64,000 nt of DNA from Porphyrobacter sp. HT-58-2. GTDB taxonomy: Bacteria; Pseudomonadota; Alphaproteobacteria; Sphingomonadales; Sphingomonadaceae. The position numbers and the translations under genes were made by a program. The stretch is taken from the NCBI RefSeq assembly GCF_002952215.1, contig NZ_CP022600.1, positions 868,001 to 932,000 of the forward strand, in the 5' to 3' direction. Every line of letters begins with the position of its first letter. Positions within the stretch are counted from its first letter, which is position 1. The notes beneath the pieces are model-generated. The model was not told the DNA's origin. It made no database searches and was given only the letters and a program-made list of their open reading frames with translations. This document shows positions 8,981-16,803 of this stretch, piece after piece.

Positions 8981-9970
8981 ATGGGGGGATTGGCAAAGAC
9001 CGGCTTGAGCGGGCTTGCGCTGCTGGCGCTTGCTGTCACCGCAGGCGCGACGAGCAATGGCGAAGAGGTCGATCCGCTGGTCGCGGTGGTTGAGCTTGAC
9101 GATGCCGACCGGTTTGCAACGCTGTTTGCAGAGACGGAAGGCGCGCCCGATGCGGCGCAGATCCAAAAGCGTTATCTTGATCCCGCAGGCCGGGCGGTGG
9201 CCATCTTTACCCCGAATCGGATCAGGGATGCAGATCACCTCGCTGCCGCGATAGCGGGCGATCCGGCGGCCTATCGCGACGCGATCACGCGCTGCCTGCC
9301 GTGGGTGCGCGGCACCGAGCCCGATCTGCGGGCAATCTATCTCGCCTATCGCGGACTGCTGCCCGAACTGCCCTTGCCGCGCGTCGCGATGGTGTTCGGC
9401 GCGGGCAATAGCGGCGGCACCGCGCAAGCGGACATGCAGGTGCTGGGCCTTGAAGTGCTCTGCCGCAGGACGCCCGACGAGGCCACCTTTCGCCGCGTGA
9501 TGCGCGATTTCTACGCGCATGAGACGGCGCACACCTTCCAGCGGCTCGACCGCAAGCGGCTTGAAGCCGATCCGCTGCTGGCAGGCGCGATTGCCGAAGG
9601 GACGGCGGACTATCTGGCGCTGCTGGTCACTGGCGAAGTGCCTGATCCGGCGCGCAACCGCTGGGCCGAGGCGCGGGCGGATTTCGTCTGGGCCGAATTC
9701 GCGCGCGACATCGAAAAAGCGCGCGATCCGGCACTTGGCGAGGCGCAGCGCTATGGTGTGTTCCGCCGCTGGGTCGGCAATGCCGGGAATGCGCCGGAAG
9801 GCTGGCCCGACGAACTTGGCTACTGGGTCGGGATGAAGATCGCCGCCGGTTACGTCGCCAACGCCAAAGACCGGCGCGCCGCCATCCGCGAACTGCTGCG
9901 CTTCGATGATCCGCGGGCGGTGCTGGCGCAAAGCGGGATCGTCCTGCCCACGCCCTCACCAGCCGATTGA
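8981..9970 (+). CDS. Secreted HExxH putative metalloprotease (DUF2268-like)
   Basis: 329 residues with an N-terminal signal peptide (MGGLAKTGLSGLALLALAV, cleavage around TAGATS). Residues about 179-183 form HETAH, an HExxH zinc motif, followed some 20 residues later by EGTADYLALL, where the Glu could be the third metal ligand; this spacing resembles DUF2268 and gluzincin-type proteases. A strong AAGGAGG precedes the ATG. It starts 15 bp after the DUF389 stop and is probably co-transcribed with it. The substrate is unknown; hydrolase activity is inferred from the motif only. Confidence 0.65.
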   Translation: MGGLAKTGLSGLALLALAVTAGATSNGEEVDPLVAVVELDDADRFATLFAETEGAPDAAQIQKRYLDPAGRAVAIFTPNRIRDADHLAAAIAGDPAAYRDAITRCLPWVRGTEPDLRAIYLAYRGLLPELPLPRVAMVFGAGNSGGTAQADMQVLGLEVLCRRTPDEATFRRVMRDFYAHETAHTFQRLDRKRLEADPLLAGAIAEGTADYLALLVTGEVPDPARNRWAEARADFVWAEFARDIEKARDPALGEAQRYGVFRRWVGNAGNAPEGWPDELGYWVGMKIAAGYVANAKDRRAAIRELLRFDDPRAVLAQSGIVLPTPSPAD

Positions 9971-9977
9971 GTTTGCC

Positions 9978-11711
9978 TCAGGCCGCCAGATCGATCGGCA
10001 CAATCTCGCCCGCCAAATAGAGCTTTTTCGCCTTGGCGCGGCTGAGCTTGCCCGAGGACGTCCTCGGCAGGGTGCGCGGCGGCACCAGTTCGACGATGCA
10101 GCTCATGCCGGTGACCGAACGCACCTTGTCGGCGATCTGGTCGCGCAGTTTTACGCGCTCTTCGGGGTCGGAGACCTTGCAATGCACCAGCACCGCCGGG
10201 GCTTCCTCGCCGTTTTCCATCTCGATCGCAAAGGCGGCGATGTCGCCGTGGTTGAAGCCGGGGAGCTGCTCCACCGCCCACTCGATATCCTGCGGCCAGT
10301 GGTTCTTGCCGTTGATGATGATCATGTCCTTCGCCCGGCCGACGATGAACAGATAGCCATTGGCGGTGTAGCCCATGTCGCCGGTGTCGAGCCAGCCGTC
10401 CTGCAGGCAATCCGCGGTCGCTTCGGGGTTGCGGAAGTAGGAGTGCATGACGCTCGGGCCGTAAGCCCATACCTTGCCGATCTGGTGATCGCCGCGCAGC
10501 GAGCCGTCTTCACCCCGGATCGCCACTTCCATGTCGGGCAGCGGCTTGCCGCAATTGACGATCGCGCGGTAGCGGGCCGGACGCGACAGATCGCGCGGCG
10601 CGCCCGAGAGGCGTTCTTCCTCGACCAGTTCGACGCGGATCCCTTCGCCCGGCGGCATCACTGTCACCGCCAGCACCGCTTCGGCAAGGCCATAGGACGG
10701 GGTGAAGCTGGACGCCTTGAACCCGGCTTCGGCAAAGGCGTTGACGAAGTTCTGCATCACGTCCGGGCGGATCATGTCCGCGCCGTTGCCCGCGATGCGC
10801 CAGCGCGACAGGTCAAACCGTTCGGCGACATTGCTCTGGCTGGAAATGCGGCGCGCGCAGATATCGTAACCGAAGGTCGGCGAGTATGACAGCGTGTTGC
10901 CCGGATTGCGGCTGATCATGTCGAGCCACGCCAGCGGGCGGCGCGCGAAGGCATCGGGCTTCAGGTAATCGCCCGAGACCTGATTGGCGATCAGTGAGAG
11001 CAGGCAGCCGACCAGCCCCATGTCGTGATACCACGGCAGCCAGCTGACGCAGCGATCATTCGCGCCCAAGTTCATGGTGGTCGCATGGCCGTAAAGGTTA
11101 TGCAGCAGCGCGCGGTGCGTCACCGCCACCCCGGTCGGGAAACGGGTCGAGCCGCTTGAATATTGCAGATAGCAGATATCGTCCGGACTGGCCTGCGGCA
11201 GATCGCATTCGGGCGCGGGGCGCTCGGCGAAATCCTGCCAGCTTTCGGCGGCACAGTCCTGCCGTGCGGCGGCGGCGGCGGCCATTTCGGCGATTTCCTC
11301 GGGGTAGAGCAGGATCTTCGGGTCCGAGCTCATCAGCTGCACCGCCAGCTGGTCGATGAAGCTTTCCTTGCCGCCGAAGCTGGTCGGCAGCGGCAGCGGC
11401 ACCGGCCACGCCCCGGCGTAGACGCAGGCGCAGAACAGTGCGGCAAAGTCCGCCCCGGTTTCCGCGATCAGCGCAACGCGGTCTTCCTTGCCGATCCCGG
11501 CCGCGATCAGCCGGCGGGCCATGACCAGCGCATCCTCGCGCATTTCCGCATAGGGATAGACCCGCGCCAGTTCCCCGCGCATGTCATGAAAGTTGAGCCC
11601 CTTCAGGCTCTGCGCAGCGTAATCGATCGCTTCGTTGAAGGTTGCAAACTGCGCACGGATGCGCGGCAGGTCGCAATCATTCGGCGTCGGCGTCAAAACG
11701 GCGTCGGTCAT
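9978..11711 (-). CDS. Fatty acyl-AMP ligase (FAAL), stand-alone
   Basis: 577-residue adenylate-forming enzyme. The P-loop region YLQYSSGSTRFPTGVAVTH, SWLPWYHDMGLVGCLLS, the FTPSYGLAEAVLAV substrate/adenine motif, YRAIVNCGKPLPDMEVAI, and GWLDTGDMGYTANGYLFIVGRAKD followed by INGKNHWPQDIEW place it with FadD32/FAAL enzymes that activate fatty acids as acyl-AMP for transfer to an acyl carrier. There is no adjacent PKS, NRPS or acyl carrier gene, so the acceptor is not evident. The ATG at 11711 is preferred to a TTG three codons upstream. Divergent from recX. Confidence 0.88.
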   Translation of the reverse strand: MTDAVLTPTPNDCDLPRIRAQFATFNEAIDYAAQSLKGLNFHDMRGELARVYPYAEMREDALVMARRLIAAGIGKEDRVALIAETGADFAALFCACVYAGAWPVPLPLPTSFGGKESFIDQLAVQLMSSDPKILLYPEEIAEMAAAAAARQDCAAESWQDFAERPAPECDLPQASPDDICYLQYSSGSTRFPTGVAVTHRALLHNLYGHATTMNLGANDRCVSWLPWYHDMGLVGCLLSLIANQVSGDYLKPDAFARRPLAWLDMISRNPGNTLSYSPTFGYDICARRISSQSNVAERFDLSRWRIAGNGADMIRPDVMQNFVNAFAEAGFKASSFTPSYGLAEAVLAVTVMPPGEGIRVELVEEERLSGAPRDLSRPARYRAIVNCGKPLPDMEVAIRGEDGSLRGDHQIGKVWAYGPSVMHSYFRNPEATADCLQDGWLDTGDMGYTANGYLFIVGRAKDMIIINGKNHWPQDIEWAVEQLPGFNHGDIAAFAIEMENGEEAPAVLVHCKVSDPEERVKLRDQIADKVRSVTGMSCIVELVPPRTLPRTSSGKLSRAKAKKLYLAGEIVPIDLAA

Positions 11712-11854
11712 ATTTTTCAACGATACCCGTCAGTTGCGGCGCGTTCCGTGGTATGTCCCCGCTCGCGCTCTGGCGTTACCCCCGATCGCCAGTCATAATC
11801 TGGCGAATTACCAAGGTTCGCATTTAATAGAGAAGGTGGCACGAATAAGGCGAA

Positions 11855-12520
11855 ATGGTGTCACGTAAAGCGAATTCGTCATCATCCGGTCGTGGAACCG
11901 GGGAGGATTCCGGGCGGGAACGCCAGGTTGGCAAGCGGGCGAAGCCTCCGCTGACCGAGGCCGCCCTGCGTGATCTGGCGCTGCATTATGCGGCGCGCTT
12001 TGCCACGACCGCTGCGCGGCTGGAGGCCTATCTCGTCCGCAAGATCAGGGAGCGCGGACTGGCCGATGATGGGAACGGGCGGACAGTCGATCTGGACATT
12101 CCCGCGCTCGTCGCAAGGCTGGTGGAACTGGGCTATGTCGATGATGATGCCTATGCCCGCATGCGCGCCCGCGATCTCGGCGCGCGGGGCTATGGTGCGC
12201 GGCGGGTTGACGAAAGCCTGCGCCATGCCGGCGTTGGCGAGGCGCTTCGCCAGAGCCACGCTCCGGGCGAGGCCGCCAGCCGACAAGCGGCTGTCCTGAT
12301 GGCGAAGAAGCGGCGGCTTGGCCCCTTCGGCGGCTCCCGGCCTCAAGGCGATGATCCGCTGCTGGCGCGCAAGGCCCACGAAAAAGCCGTTGCAGCAATG
12401 CTGCGCGCAGGCCACCACTATGATCACGTGCGCTTCGTGCTCGCCGCCGCCAGCGAACAGGACGTGGAACAATGGCTGGACGAGGCAGCCGATCAGGAAG
12501 GACATCAAGGCTTATGGTAA
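11855..12520 (+). CDS. recX: RecX-family regulatory protein
   Basis: 221-residue basic protein of three-helix repeats like RecX, the RecA modulator. Recognisable are AALRDLALHYAARFATTAARLEAYLVRKIRERG, a typical first repeat, and VARLVELGYVDDDAYARMRARDLGARGYGARRV, the conserved core with the YxDDxxYA pattern. The N-terminal 35 residues are low-complexity and basic. The ATG at 11855 is preceded by AAGG. recA is not nearby, which is usual in alphaproteobacteria. The DUF192 gene starts inside the last codons, so the two are coupled. Confidence 0.85.
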   Translation: MVSRKANSSSSGRGTGEDSGRERQVGKRAKPPLTEAALRDLALHYAARFATTAARLEAYLVRKIRERGLADDGNGRTVDLDIPALVARLVELGYVDDDAYARMRARDLGARGYGARRVDESLRHAGVGEALRQSHAPGEAASRQAAVLMAKKRRLGPFGGSRPQGDDPLLARKAHEKAVAAMLRAGHHYDHVRFVLAAASEQDVEQWLDEAADQEGHQGLW

Positions 12521-13029
12521 GACGGATGCTGACAGCGGGGGTAATGGTGCTGGGCGCGCTGGCGGCGTGCTCTCCGGGGGAGACTGCCACGGCGCGGGCG
12601 CAGGCTCCCGCTGCTGCGGCGGCCCAGACAGCGCGGCATCCGGTTTCCGGGCTTGAAGTGATCGATCTGGTGGTCGAGCGCGGCGCGCAGAAACTGGCCT
12701 TCAGGGTCGAACTGGCGGCCTCGCCCGAAGCACAGGCGCGCGGGCTGATGTTCCGCACCCAGCTGGGTGACTTCGAAGGGATGATCTTCCCCTCCGCTGC
12801 GCCTGAGCCGCGCAGCTTCTGGATGAAGAACACGCCGCTTTCGCTTGATATCATCTTCATCGGGCCGGACGGGCGGATCGCCAATATCGCAGCCAATACC
12901 GTGCCCTATTCGCTCGATTCGGTGACCTCCAACGGCCCGGCCAGCGCCGTGCTGGAACTGCGCGCGGGGCGTGCTGCCGCACTCGGGATCGTGCCGGGTG
13001 ACAAGGTGATTTACACGCTGCCGCGGTGA
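12514..13029 (+). CDS. DUF192 family lipoprotein
   Basis: 171 residues. Signal peptide with lipobox LAAC (MLTAGVMVLGALAAC) followed by an Ala-rich linker and a DUF192 domain: VELAASPEAQARGLMFRTQL, GMIFPSAAPEPRSFWMKNTPLSLDIIFIGPDGRI, ending in AALGIVPGDKVIY. DUF192 proteins are small periplasmic beta-barrel proteins of unknown activity. The ATG at 12514 overlaps the recX stop by seven bases. Confidence 0.9.
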   Translation: MVRRMLTAGVMVLGALAACSPGETATARAQAPAAAAAQTARHPVSGLEVIDLVVERGAQKLAFRVELAASPEAQARGLMFRTQLGDFEGMIFPSAAPEPRSFWMKNTPLSLDIIFIGPDGRIANIAANTVPYSLDSVTSNGPASAVLELRAGRAAALGIVPGDKVIYTLPR

Positions 13030-13073
13030 TCTTCCTCTTGGCGCTCCGGCGCAATTGGGGTAGGCGCGCGCTC

Positions 13074-13505
13074 ATGGGAATCCTGATGAAAATCTTCACC
13101 TGGTGGGACGGGGCCACCATTGGCACGCACCTTTGGGCCAGCCGCGCCAAGGGCGAGCACGTCGGCACCGATGCTGCCGGCAACAAGTATTACCGTGAGC
13201 GCGCCCGCACTGCCGGGGTCAACACCGGATCCTACACGGCCCGCGAAAAGCGCTGGGTGATCTATAACGGCGCCAATGATGCCAGCCGCGTCCCGTCCGA
13301 ATGGCATGGCTGGCTCCACGGCACCTATGACGATGTGCCAGAAAGCCACCTGCCCCCGCCCAAGGTGTGGGAGGCTGATTATACCCCCAACGCCACCGGG
13401 ACAGTCGCGGCCTACCGTCCACAGGGCGCGCTTGAGCGCGGTGGCCAGCGCGCCCGCGCTGTGGGCGATTACGAAGCGTGGACGCCCGGCGGCGCGAACA
13501 GCTGA
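13074..13505 (+). CDS. NDUFA12-family complex I subunit homologue (B17.2)
   Basis: 143-residue homologue of the mitochondrial complex I accessory subunit NDUFA12, retained in alphaproteobacteria. The N-terminus MGILMKIFTWWDGATIGTHLW, the GTDAAGNKYYRERA segment, RWVIYNG, and ASRVPSEWHGWLHGTYDDVP are diagnostic. It peripherally associates with NADH:ubiquinone oxidoreductase. Start chosen at MGIL, the usual family start; an earlier in-frame ATG would add a non-conserved basic peptide. Followed directly by the DUF2155 gene, the normal alphaproteobacterial order. Confidence 0.93.
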   Translation: MGILMKIFTWWDGATIGTHLWASRAKGEHVGTDAAGNKYYRERARTAGVNTGSYTAREKRWVIYNGANDASRVPSEWHGWLHGTYDDVPESHLPPPKVWEADYTPNATGTVAAYRPQGALERGGQRARAVGDYEAWTPGGANS

Positions 13506-13516
13506 GACCGGCGGAC

Positions 13517-14110
13517 ATGCGCGCCCTCCGCCTTGCTGCCGCGCCGCTCGCCTGCGGGCTGGCGCTGGCTCTGGCCGGGTGCGACGATGGCGCACCCGAG
13601 CCCGAGACGGTCAAGGTCGCGCTTGATGAGGCCGATCCTGCACCCGCCGCCTCGGCGGCCCCTTCTGGCAATGATGGCGCGACCCCGATGGCCGAGCGTG
13701 TCGCGGTGCTGGGTCTTCTGAACAAGCGCAACAATGTCTCAGAGGACATCCGACTCAAGCCTGGCGAAAGCCGCGAGTTCGGGCCGGTGATCGTCCGCCT
13801 GTCGGCCTGCGAACGCACCGCGCCGTGGGAAATGCCGCAGGAGACGGGTGCCTTCGTCCAGGTCGACATCCGCGAACGCGGCGCTGCGCAGCACCGCCGC
13901 GTGTTTTCAGGCTGGCTGTTCCGCGAATCGCCCAGTCTGAATGTGGTTGAACACCCGGTCTACGATGTCTGGGTCAAGGACTGCACGATGCGCTTTCCAG
14001 GTGAGGAGGCTTCCGCCGCGCCGTCACCCACGCCGTCGCCCGCCGCTTCGGGCAGTCCGGCACCGCGCCCGACGCCGTCCGCCACGCCTGAACCCGCGCC
14101 TGCTGCATAG
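13517..14110 (+). CDS. DUF2155 domain lipoprotein
   Basis: 197 residues. Signal peptide with lipobox LAGC, an acidic/Ala linker, then the DUF2155 core: LGLLNKRNNVSEDIRLKPGES, VIVRLSACERTAPWE, FVQVDIRERG, FSGWLFRESPSLNVVEHPVYDVWVKDC. The C-terminal ~30 residues are an S/P/T-rich tail (PSPTPSPAASGSPAPRPTPS) outside the domain. This tail lies on the opposite strand from the last 50 codons of aat, so its low complexity is shaped by two reading frames. Function unknown; conserved beside NDUFA12. Confidence 0.85.
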   Translation: MRALRLAAAPLACGLALALAGCDDGAPEPETVKVALDEADPAPAASAAPSGNDGATPMAERVAVLGLLNKRNNVSEDIRLKPGESREFGPVIVRLSACERTAPWEMPQETGAFVQVDIRERGAAQHRRVFSGWLFRESPSLNVVEHPVYDVWVKDCTMRFPGEEASAAPSPTPSPAASGSPAPRPTPSATPEPAPAA

Positions 14111-14760
14111 CCTTCGGCAAAGCTGCGCCACGCCATGCCGAGGCTGGCGCGCGGCTGACCTGCCGCCTTCTCCACCAGCCGCCGATAATCCGCCTGCGCC
14201 ATTTCAGTCGCGCCCATCGAGCGCAGGTGCTCGGTCATGAACTGGCAATCGAGCAACACGAAGCCCGCCCGCCGCATCAGCGCCACCAGCCATGCCAGCG
14301 CGACCTTGCTGGCATCCGGCACGCGGCTGAACATGCTTTCGCCGCAGAACACCCGGTCGAAACTGACCCCGTAAAGCCCGCCGACAAGGCTCTGCCTTCC
14401 GTCCGCATCCGTCAGCCAGCATTCGACCGAATGGGCGTGGCCTGCACGGTGCAGGCCAAGATAGGACTGCACGATCCGCTCTGAGATCCAGGTTTCGGGA
14501 TGGTCGGCGCGCGGTTCTGCGCAGGCGCGGATGACCTGTTCGAAGGCGCGGTCGACCGTCACGGTGAAGCGATCCGCGCGGATCACCTTGCGCAGCGAGC
14601 GTGCGATGTGCAGCCCTTCCAGCGGAATGATCGCCCGCTCGCGCGGCTCCACCCAGAACACTTCGGCATCCTCGCGCCGGTCGGCCATGGGGAAGATTCC
14701 GCTGCGATAGGCAAGCAGGAGGGTCTCGACCGGGATCGGAGGGCGATGGGGCGCGTGCAT
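13960..14760 (-). CDS. aat: Leucyl/phenylalanyl-tRNA--protein transferase
   Basis: Adds Leu or Phe to N-terminal Lys/Arg of proteins, making N-degrons for ClpS/ClpAP. Family motifs are AYRSGIFPMAD, FWVEPRERAIIPLEGLHIARSLRK, GHAHSVECW, LVGGLYGVSFDRVFCGESMFSR, and DASKVALAWLV with LLDCQFMTEHLRSMGA. Start ATG at 14760 (MHAPHRPPIPVETLL) gives a normal N-terminus. The enzyme core ends near SFAEG; about 45 further residues form a G/A-rich tail ending KRIVQSLTQTS, encoded opposite the DUF2155 3' end (151-bp convergent overlap). Confidence 0.93.
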   Translation of the reverse strand: MHAPHRPPIPVETLLLAYRSGIFPMADRREDAEVFWVEPRERAIIPLEGLHIARSLRKVIRADRFTVTVDRAFEQVIRACAEPRADHPETWISERIVQSYLGLHRAGHAHSVECWLTDADGRQSLVGGLYGVSFDRVFCGESMFSRVPDASKVALAWLVALMRRAGFVLLDCQFMTEHLRSMGATEMAQADYRRLVEKAAGQPRASLGMAWRSFAEGYAAGAGSGVADGVGRGAGLPEAAGDGVGDGAAEASSPGKRIVQSLTQTS

Positions 14761-14852
14761 GGTTGCGCTGCACAATACAGGGGGAAAGGGTTTGAGGCAA
14801 AGAGGATTGCCTAACCCAAGCGGCTCGGATAAGGGGCCGCTTCCGCCAGTGC

Positions 14853-14928
14853 AGGGGTGTAGCTCAGCTGGTAGAGCATCGGTCTCCAAAACCGAGGGCC
14901 ACGGGTTCGAATCCTGTCACCCCTGCCA
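14853..14928 (+). tRNA. tRNA-Trp(CCA)
   Basis: Full cloverleaf of 76 nt: acceptor AGGGGTG pairs with CACCCCT, D arm GCTC...GAGC, anticodon stem TCGGT/ACCGA with loop CTCCAAA (anticodon CCA), T arm ACGGGTTCGAATCCTGT, discriminator G and an encoded CCA tail. Located before secE-nusG as in many proteobacteria. Confidence 0.97.
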
Positions 14929-14940
14929 TTCTTGTTTGCG

Positions 14941-15034
14941 AGCCCGGCTCCGCGGGCTTGTCCTCGCGGCAATTCCTTCACTTCGTGCCGGGCCGCTGCG
15001 GGCGGGCGGTCGCCCTTGCGACGCCTGTGGCGTC
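14941..15034 (+). repeat. Two-hairpin intergenic repeat, copy A
   Basis: Starts with an inverted repeat AGCCCG...CGGGCT (14941-14958) and ends with GACGCC-TGT-GGCGTC (15020-15034), 61 bases apart. The spacer shares GTCCTCG, TTCCTTC, CTTCG, CTGCGGGCG and GCGGTCGC blocks with copy B after nusG. Stem sequences differ between copies but pairing is kept. Confidence 0.7.
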
Positions 15035-15162
15035 GGCTCGTGCTTGCCGCCGCGAGCTCGGGATGCGGTCATTTACCGCCTTCCCCGTTCATCCCCCCGC
15101 AAGGCGAACCGTGTATTCCTGTCGACGAACCGATTGACCGACCTCGCACAGGAGGCACGAAG

Positions 15163-15315
15163 ATGAGCGCCTACACCTTCCGTTCCTCGCGCCCCGATCA
15201 TTGGGTGAGCCCGCGGCCGACGCGGGATCCGGCGCGGCGGCGGGCTATTCACGGCCCGTTGCAGCCGATGCAGGCCGAGGCCGGTCTGCTGGCGCGTCTG
15301 TTGCGCCTGGGCTGA
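15163..15315 (+). CDS. Small conserved-looking 50-residue protein
   Basis: Opens with an excellent AGGAGG 7 bases before ATG at 15163 and encodes MSAYTFRSSRPDHWVSPRPT..., ending LLARLLRLG. The aromatic/basic N-terminal half with DHWVSPRP resembles short unannotated proteins I associate with sphingomonads, but no function is known. Lies alone between copy A of the two-hairpin repeat and secE. Short and basic, so possibly nucleic-acid or membrane associated; this is a guess. The strong ribosome site is the main argument that it is translated. Confidence 0.55.
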   Translation: MSAYTFRSSRPDHWVSPRPTRDPARRRAIHGPLQPMQAEAGLLARLLRLG

Positions 15316-15499
15316 CGCGGCGCGCGCGCGCGCCAAGCCGCCTTGCATTTGCCCGGCGGCGCGCGTATGGGCTGACACGTCTTTTCCGACATCGGCAGAT
15401 CATCCAGCCCCTCCGGCGACCTTGTCCCGGGCGGCGCGGACCCCTACCTGAAAGCCGACCGGACACGACACGGGCATTACGCGAAGGAAACGGGCTATC

Positions 15500-15730
15500 A
15501 TGGCCGAACAGAAGCAAGTCGCAGAAGAAAAGAAGCGCAAGACCTCGCCGGCCGAGTTCTTCTCGCAGGTGCGCGCCGAGGCCACGCGAATCGTGTGGCC
15601 GACCCGTGAGGAAACCGTGCGCACGGCGATCTTCGTGTTCATCTTCATGGTGATCTTGTCGCTGTTCTTCCTCGGCATCGACAGCGCCTTTGGCGCGATC
15701 GTGCGCACCGCGATCAGCTTCCTGCAATAG
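15500..15730 (+). CDS. secE: Preprotein translocase subunit SecE
   Basis: 76-residue single-TM SecE: a charged N-terminus (EEKKRKTSPAEFFSQVRAE), the conserved RIVWPTREETVRTAIFVFIF amphipathic-to-TM transition and one TM (about 44-70). It clamps SecY in the SecYEG channel. Upstream of nusG with a 50-bp gap, in the standard order. Confidence 0.97.
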   Translation: MAEQKQVAEEKKRKTSPAEFFSQVRAEATRIVWPTREETVRTAIFVFIFMVILSLFFLGIDSAFGAIVRTAISFLQ

Positions 15731-15780
15731 CCCTGCGCGCTGCGCTGCGCCCGTCAGACCCCATTCTCAAGGACATCGTC

Positions 15781-16317
15781 ATGGCCCGCTGGTACATCAT
15801 TCACGCCTATTCCGGTTTCGAGAACAAGGTGCGCGACGCAATCATTTCCGAAGCCGAACGGCTCGGCCTTTCCGAAGGCGTCGAGGAAGTTCAGGTCCCG
15901 ACCGAAACCGTCACCGAAGTGAAGCGCGGCAAGAAGGTGCAGGTCGAACGCAAGTTCATGCCCGGCTACGTGCTGGCCAAGCTGAACATGACCGACGACA
16001 TCTACCACCTCGTCAAGAACACCCCCAAGGTGACCGGCTTCCTCGGCTCGGGCAACAAGCCGCAGCCGATCTCCGAACGCGAAGCCGCACGCTATTTCGG
16101 CGGGGTGGAAGAGGCCAAGGCTGCGCCCAAGCGCGATATCAGCGTCGATTACGAGATCGGCGATTCGGTCAAGGTGCTCGAAGGCCCCTTCGCCAGCTTC
16201 AACGGGATCGTCGAGGAACTCGATTTCGACAAGGCCAAGGTCAAGGTCAGCGTGTCGATCTTCGGCCGTGCGACCCCGGTCGAGCTCGATTTCGAACACG
16301 TGGAATTGTCGAAGTAG
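15781..16317 (+). CDS. nusG: Transcription termination/antitermination protein NusG
   Basis: 178 residues with an NGN domain ([51 protein letters not shown]) and a C-terminal KOW domain ([38 protein letters not shown]). Binds RNA polymerase and couples to Rho or the ribosome. The ribosomal genes that usually follow, rplK-rplA, start only 3.7 kb downstream, beyond an opposite-strand helicase gene. Confidence 0.98.
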   Translation: MARWYIIHAYSGFENKVRDAIISEAERLGLSEGVEEVQVPTETVTEVKRGKKVQVERKFMPGYVLAKLNMTDDIYHLVKNTPKVTGFLGSGNKPQPISEREAARYFGGVEEAKAAPKRDISVDYEIGDSVKVLEGPFASFNGIVEELDFDKAKVKVSVSIFGRATPVELDFEHVELSK

Positions 16318-16332
16318 TGACCTTTGTGTGCG

Positions 16333-16425
16333 TGCCTGCCTCCGCAGGCACGTCCTCGGCGCTGTTCCTTCGTCGCTTCGCTCCTGCGGGCGCGCGCGGT
16401 CGCGCTTGCGGCCTCTGCGAGGCCG
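16333..16425 (+). repeat. Two-hairpin intergenic repeat, copy B
   Basis: Inverted repeat TGCCTGC...GCAGGCA (16333-16350) and a second CGGCCTC-TGC-GAGGCCG (16409-16425), 58 bases apart, with the same spacer blocks as copy A (14941-15034). Begins 16 bp after the nusG stop, so the RNA form would be the 3' end of the nusG transcript. Confidence 0.7.
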
Positions 16426-16460
16426 GTGCAGCGCCACGATTGCAGGGGTGGACTGGGCCA

Positions 16461-16664
16461 GTGAAAACCCGCCCCGGCATCTGCCAGAAAAAGCGCCGCT
16501 TCGCCTCGCGAGAGGCGGCGGAGCAGGTGGCCTTGCGCGCAGATGTAACCTTGCGTGCCTACAAGTGCGCGCTGTGCAAGGCCTTCCACCTCACCAGCCG
16601 CACCAAGGGCCTGCGACGCCCGCGCGCGGCCGGGGATGGCGATGCGACCAGCCGCAAGGCCTAG
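16461..16664 (+). CDS. Small Cys/His-containing basic protein (hypothetical)
   Basis: 67 residues from a GTG at 16461: a Lys/Arg-rich segment with [18 protein letters not shown], then [14 protein letters not shown]-x2-C followed by x2-H is reminiscent of short zinc-ribbon-like hypotheticals common in phages and proteobacteria, in which YxCxxCxxxHLT is recurrent. No clear Shine-Dalgarno is visible. Sits between the copy B repeat and the helicase. Function unknown. Confidence 0.5.
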   Translation: MKTRPGICQKKRRFASREAAEQVALRADVTLRAYKCALCKAFHLTSRTKGLRRPRAAGDGDATSRKA

Positions 16665-16803
16665 CCCCGCGCCGCGCCGGCCATTACACGCGCTATGCCC
16701 GCTTGCGGGATTGGGCTTCCGGGTCCGTTATGACGGGGTCTGGGTGGAAAGCTGCCCGTCTGCAATTTCGGCCAAAAGGCCCCCGATCCCGATACGCACG
16801 GGC

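Noticed and set aside
8141..9931. 596-codon open frame on the minus strand across DUF389 and the HExxH gene
   Set aside because: Spans two clear plus-strand genes and has shadow composition.
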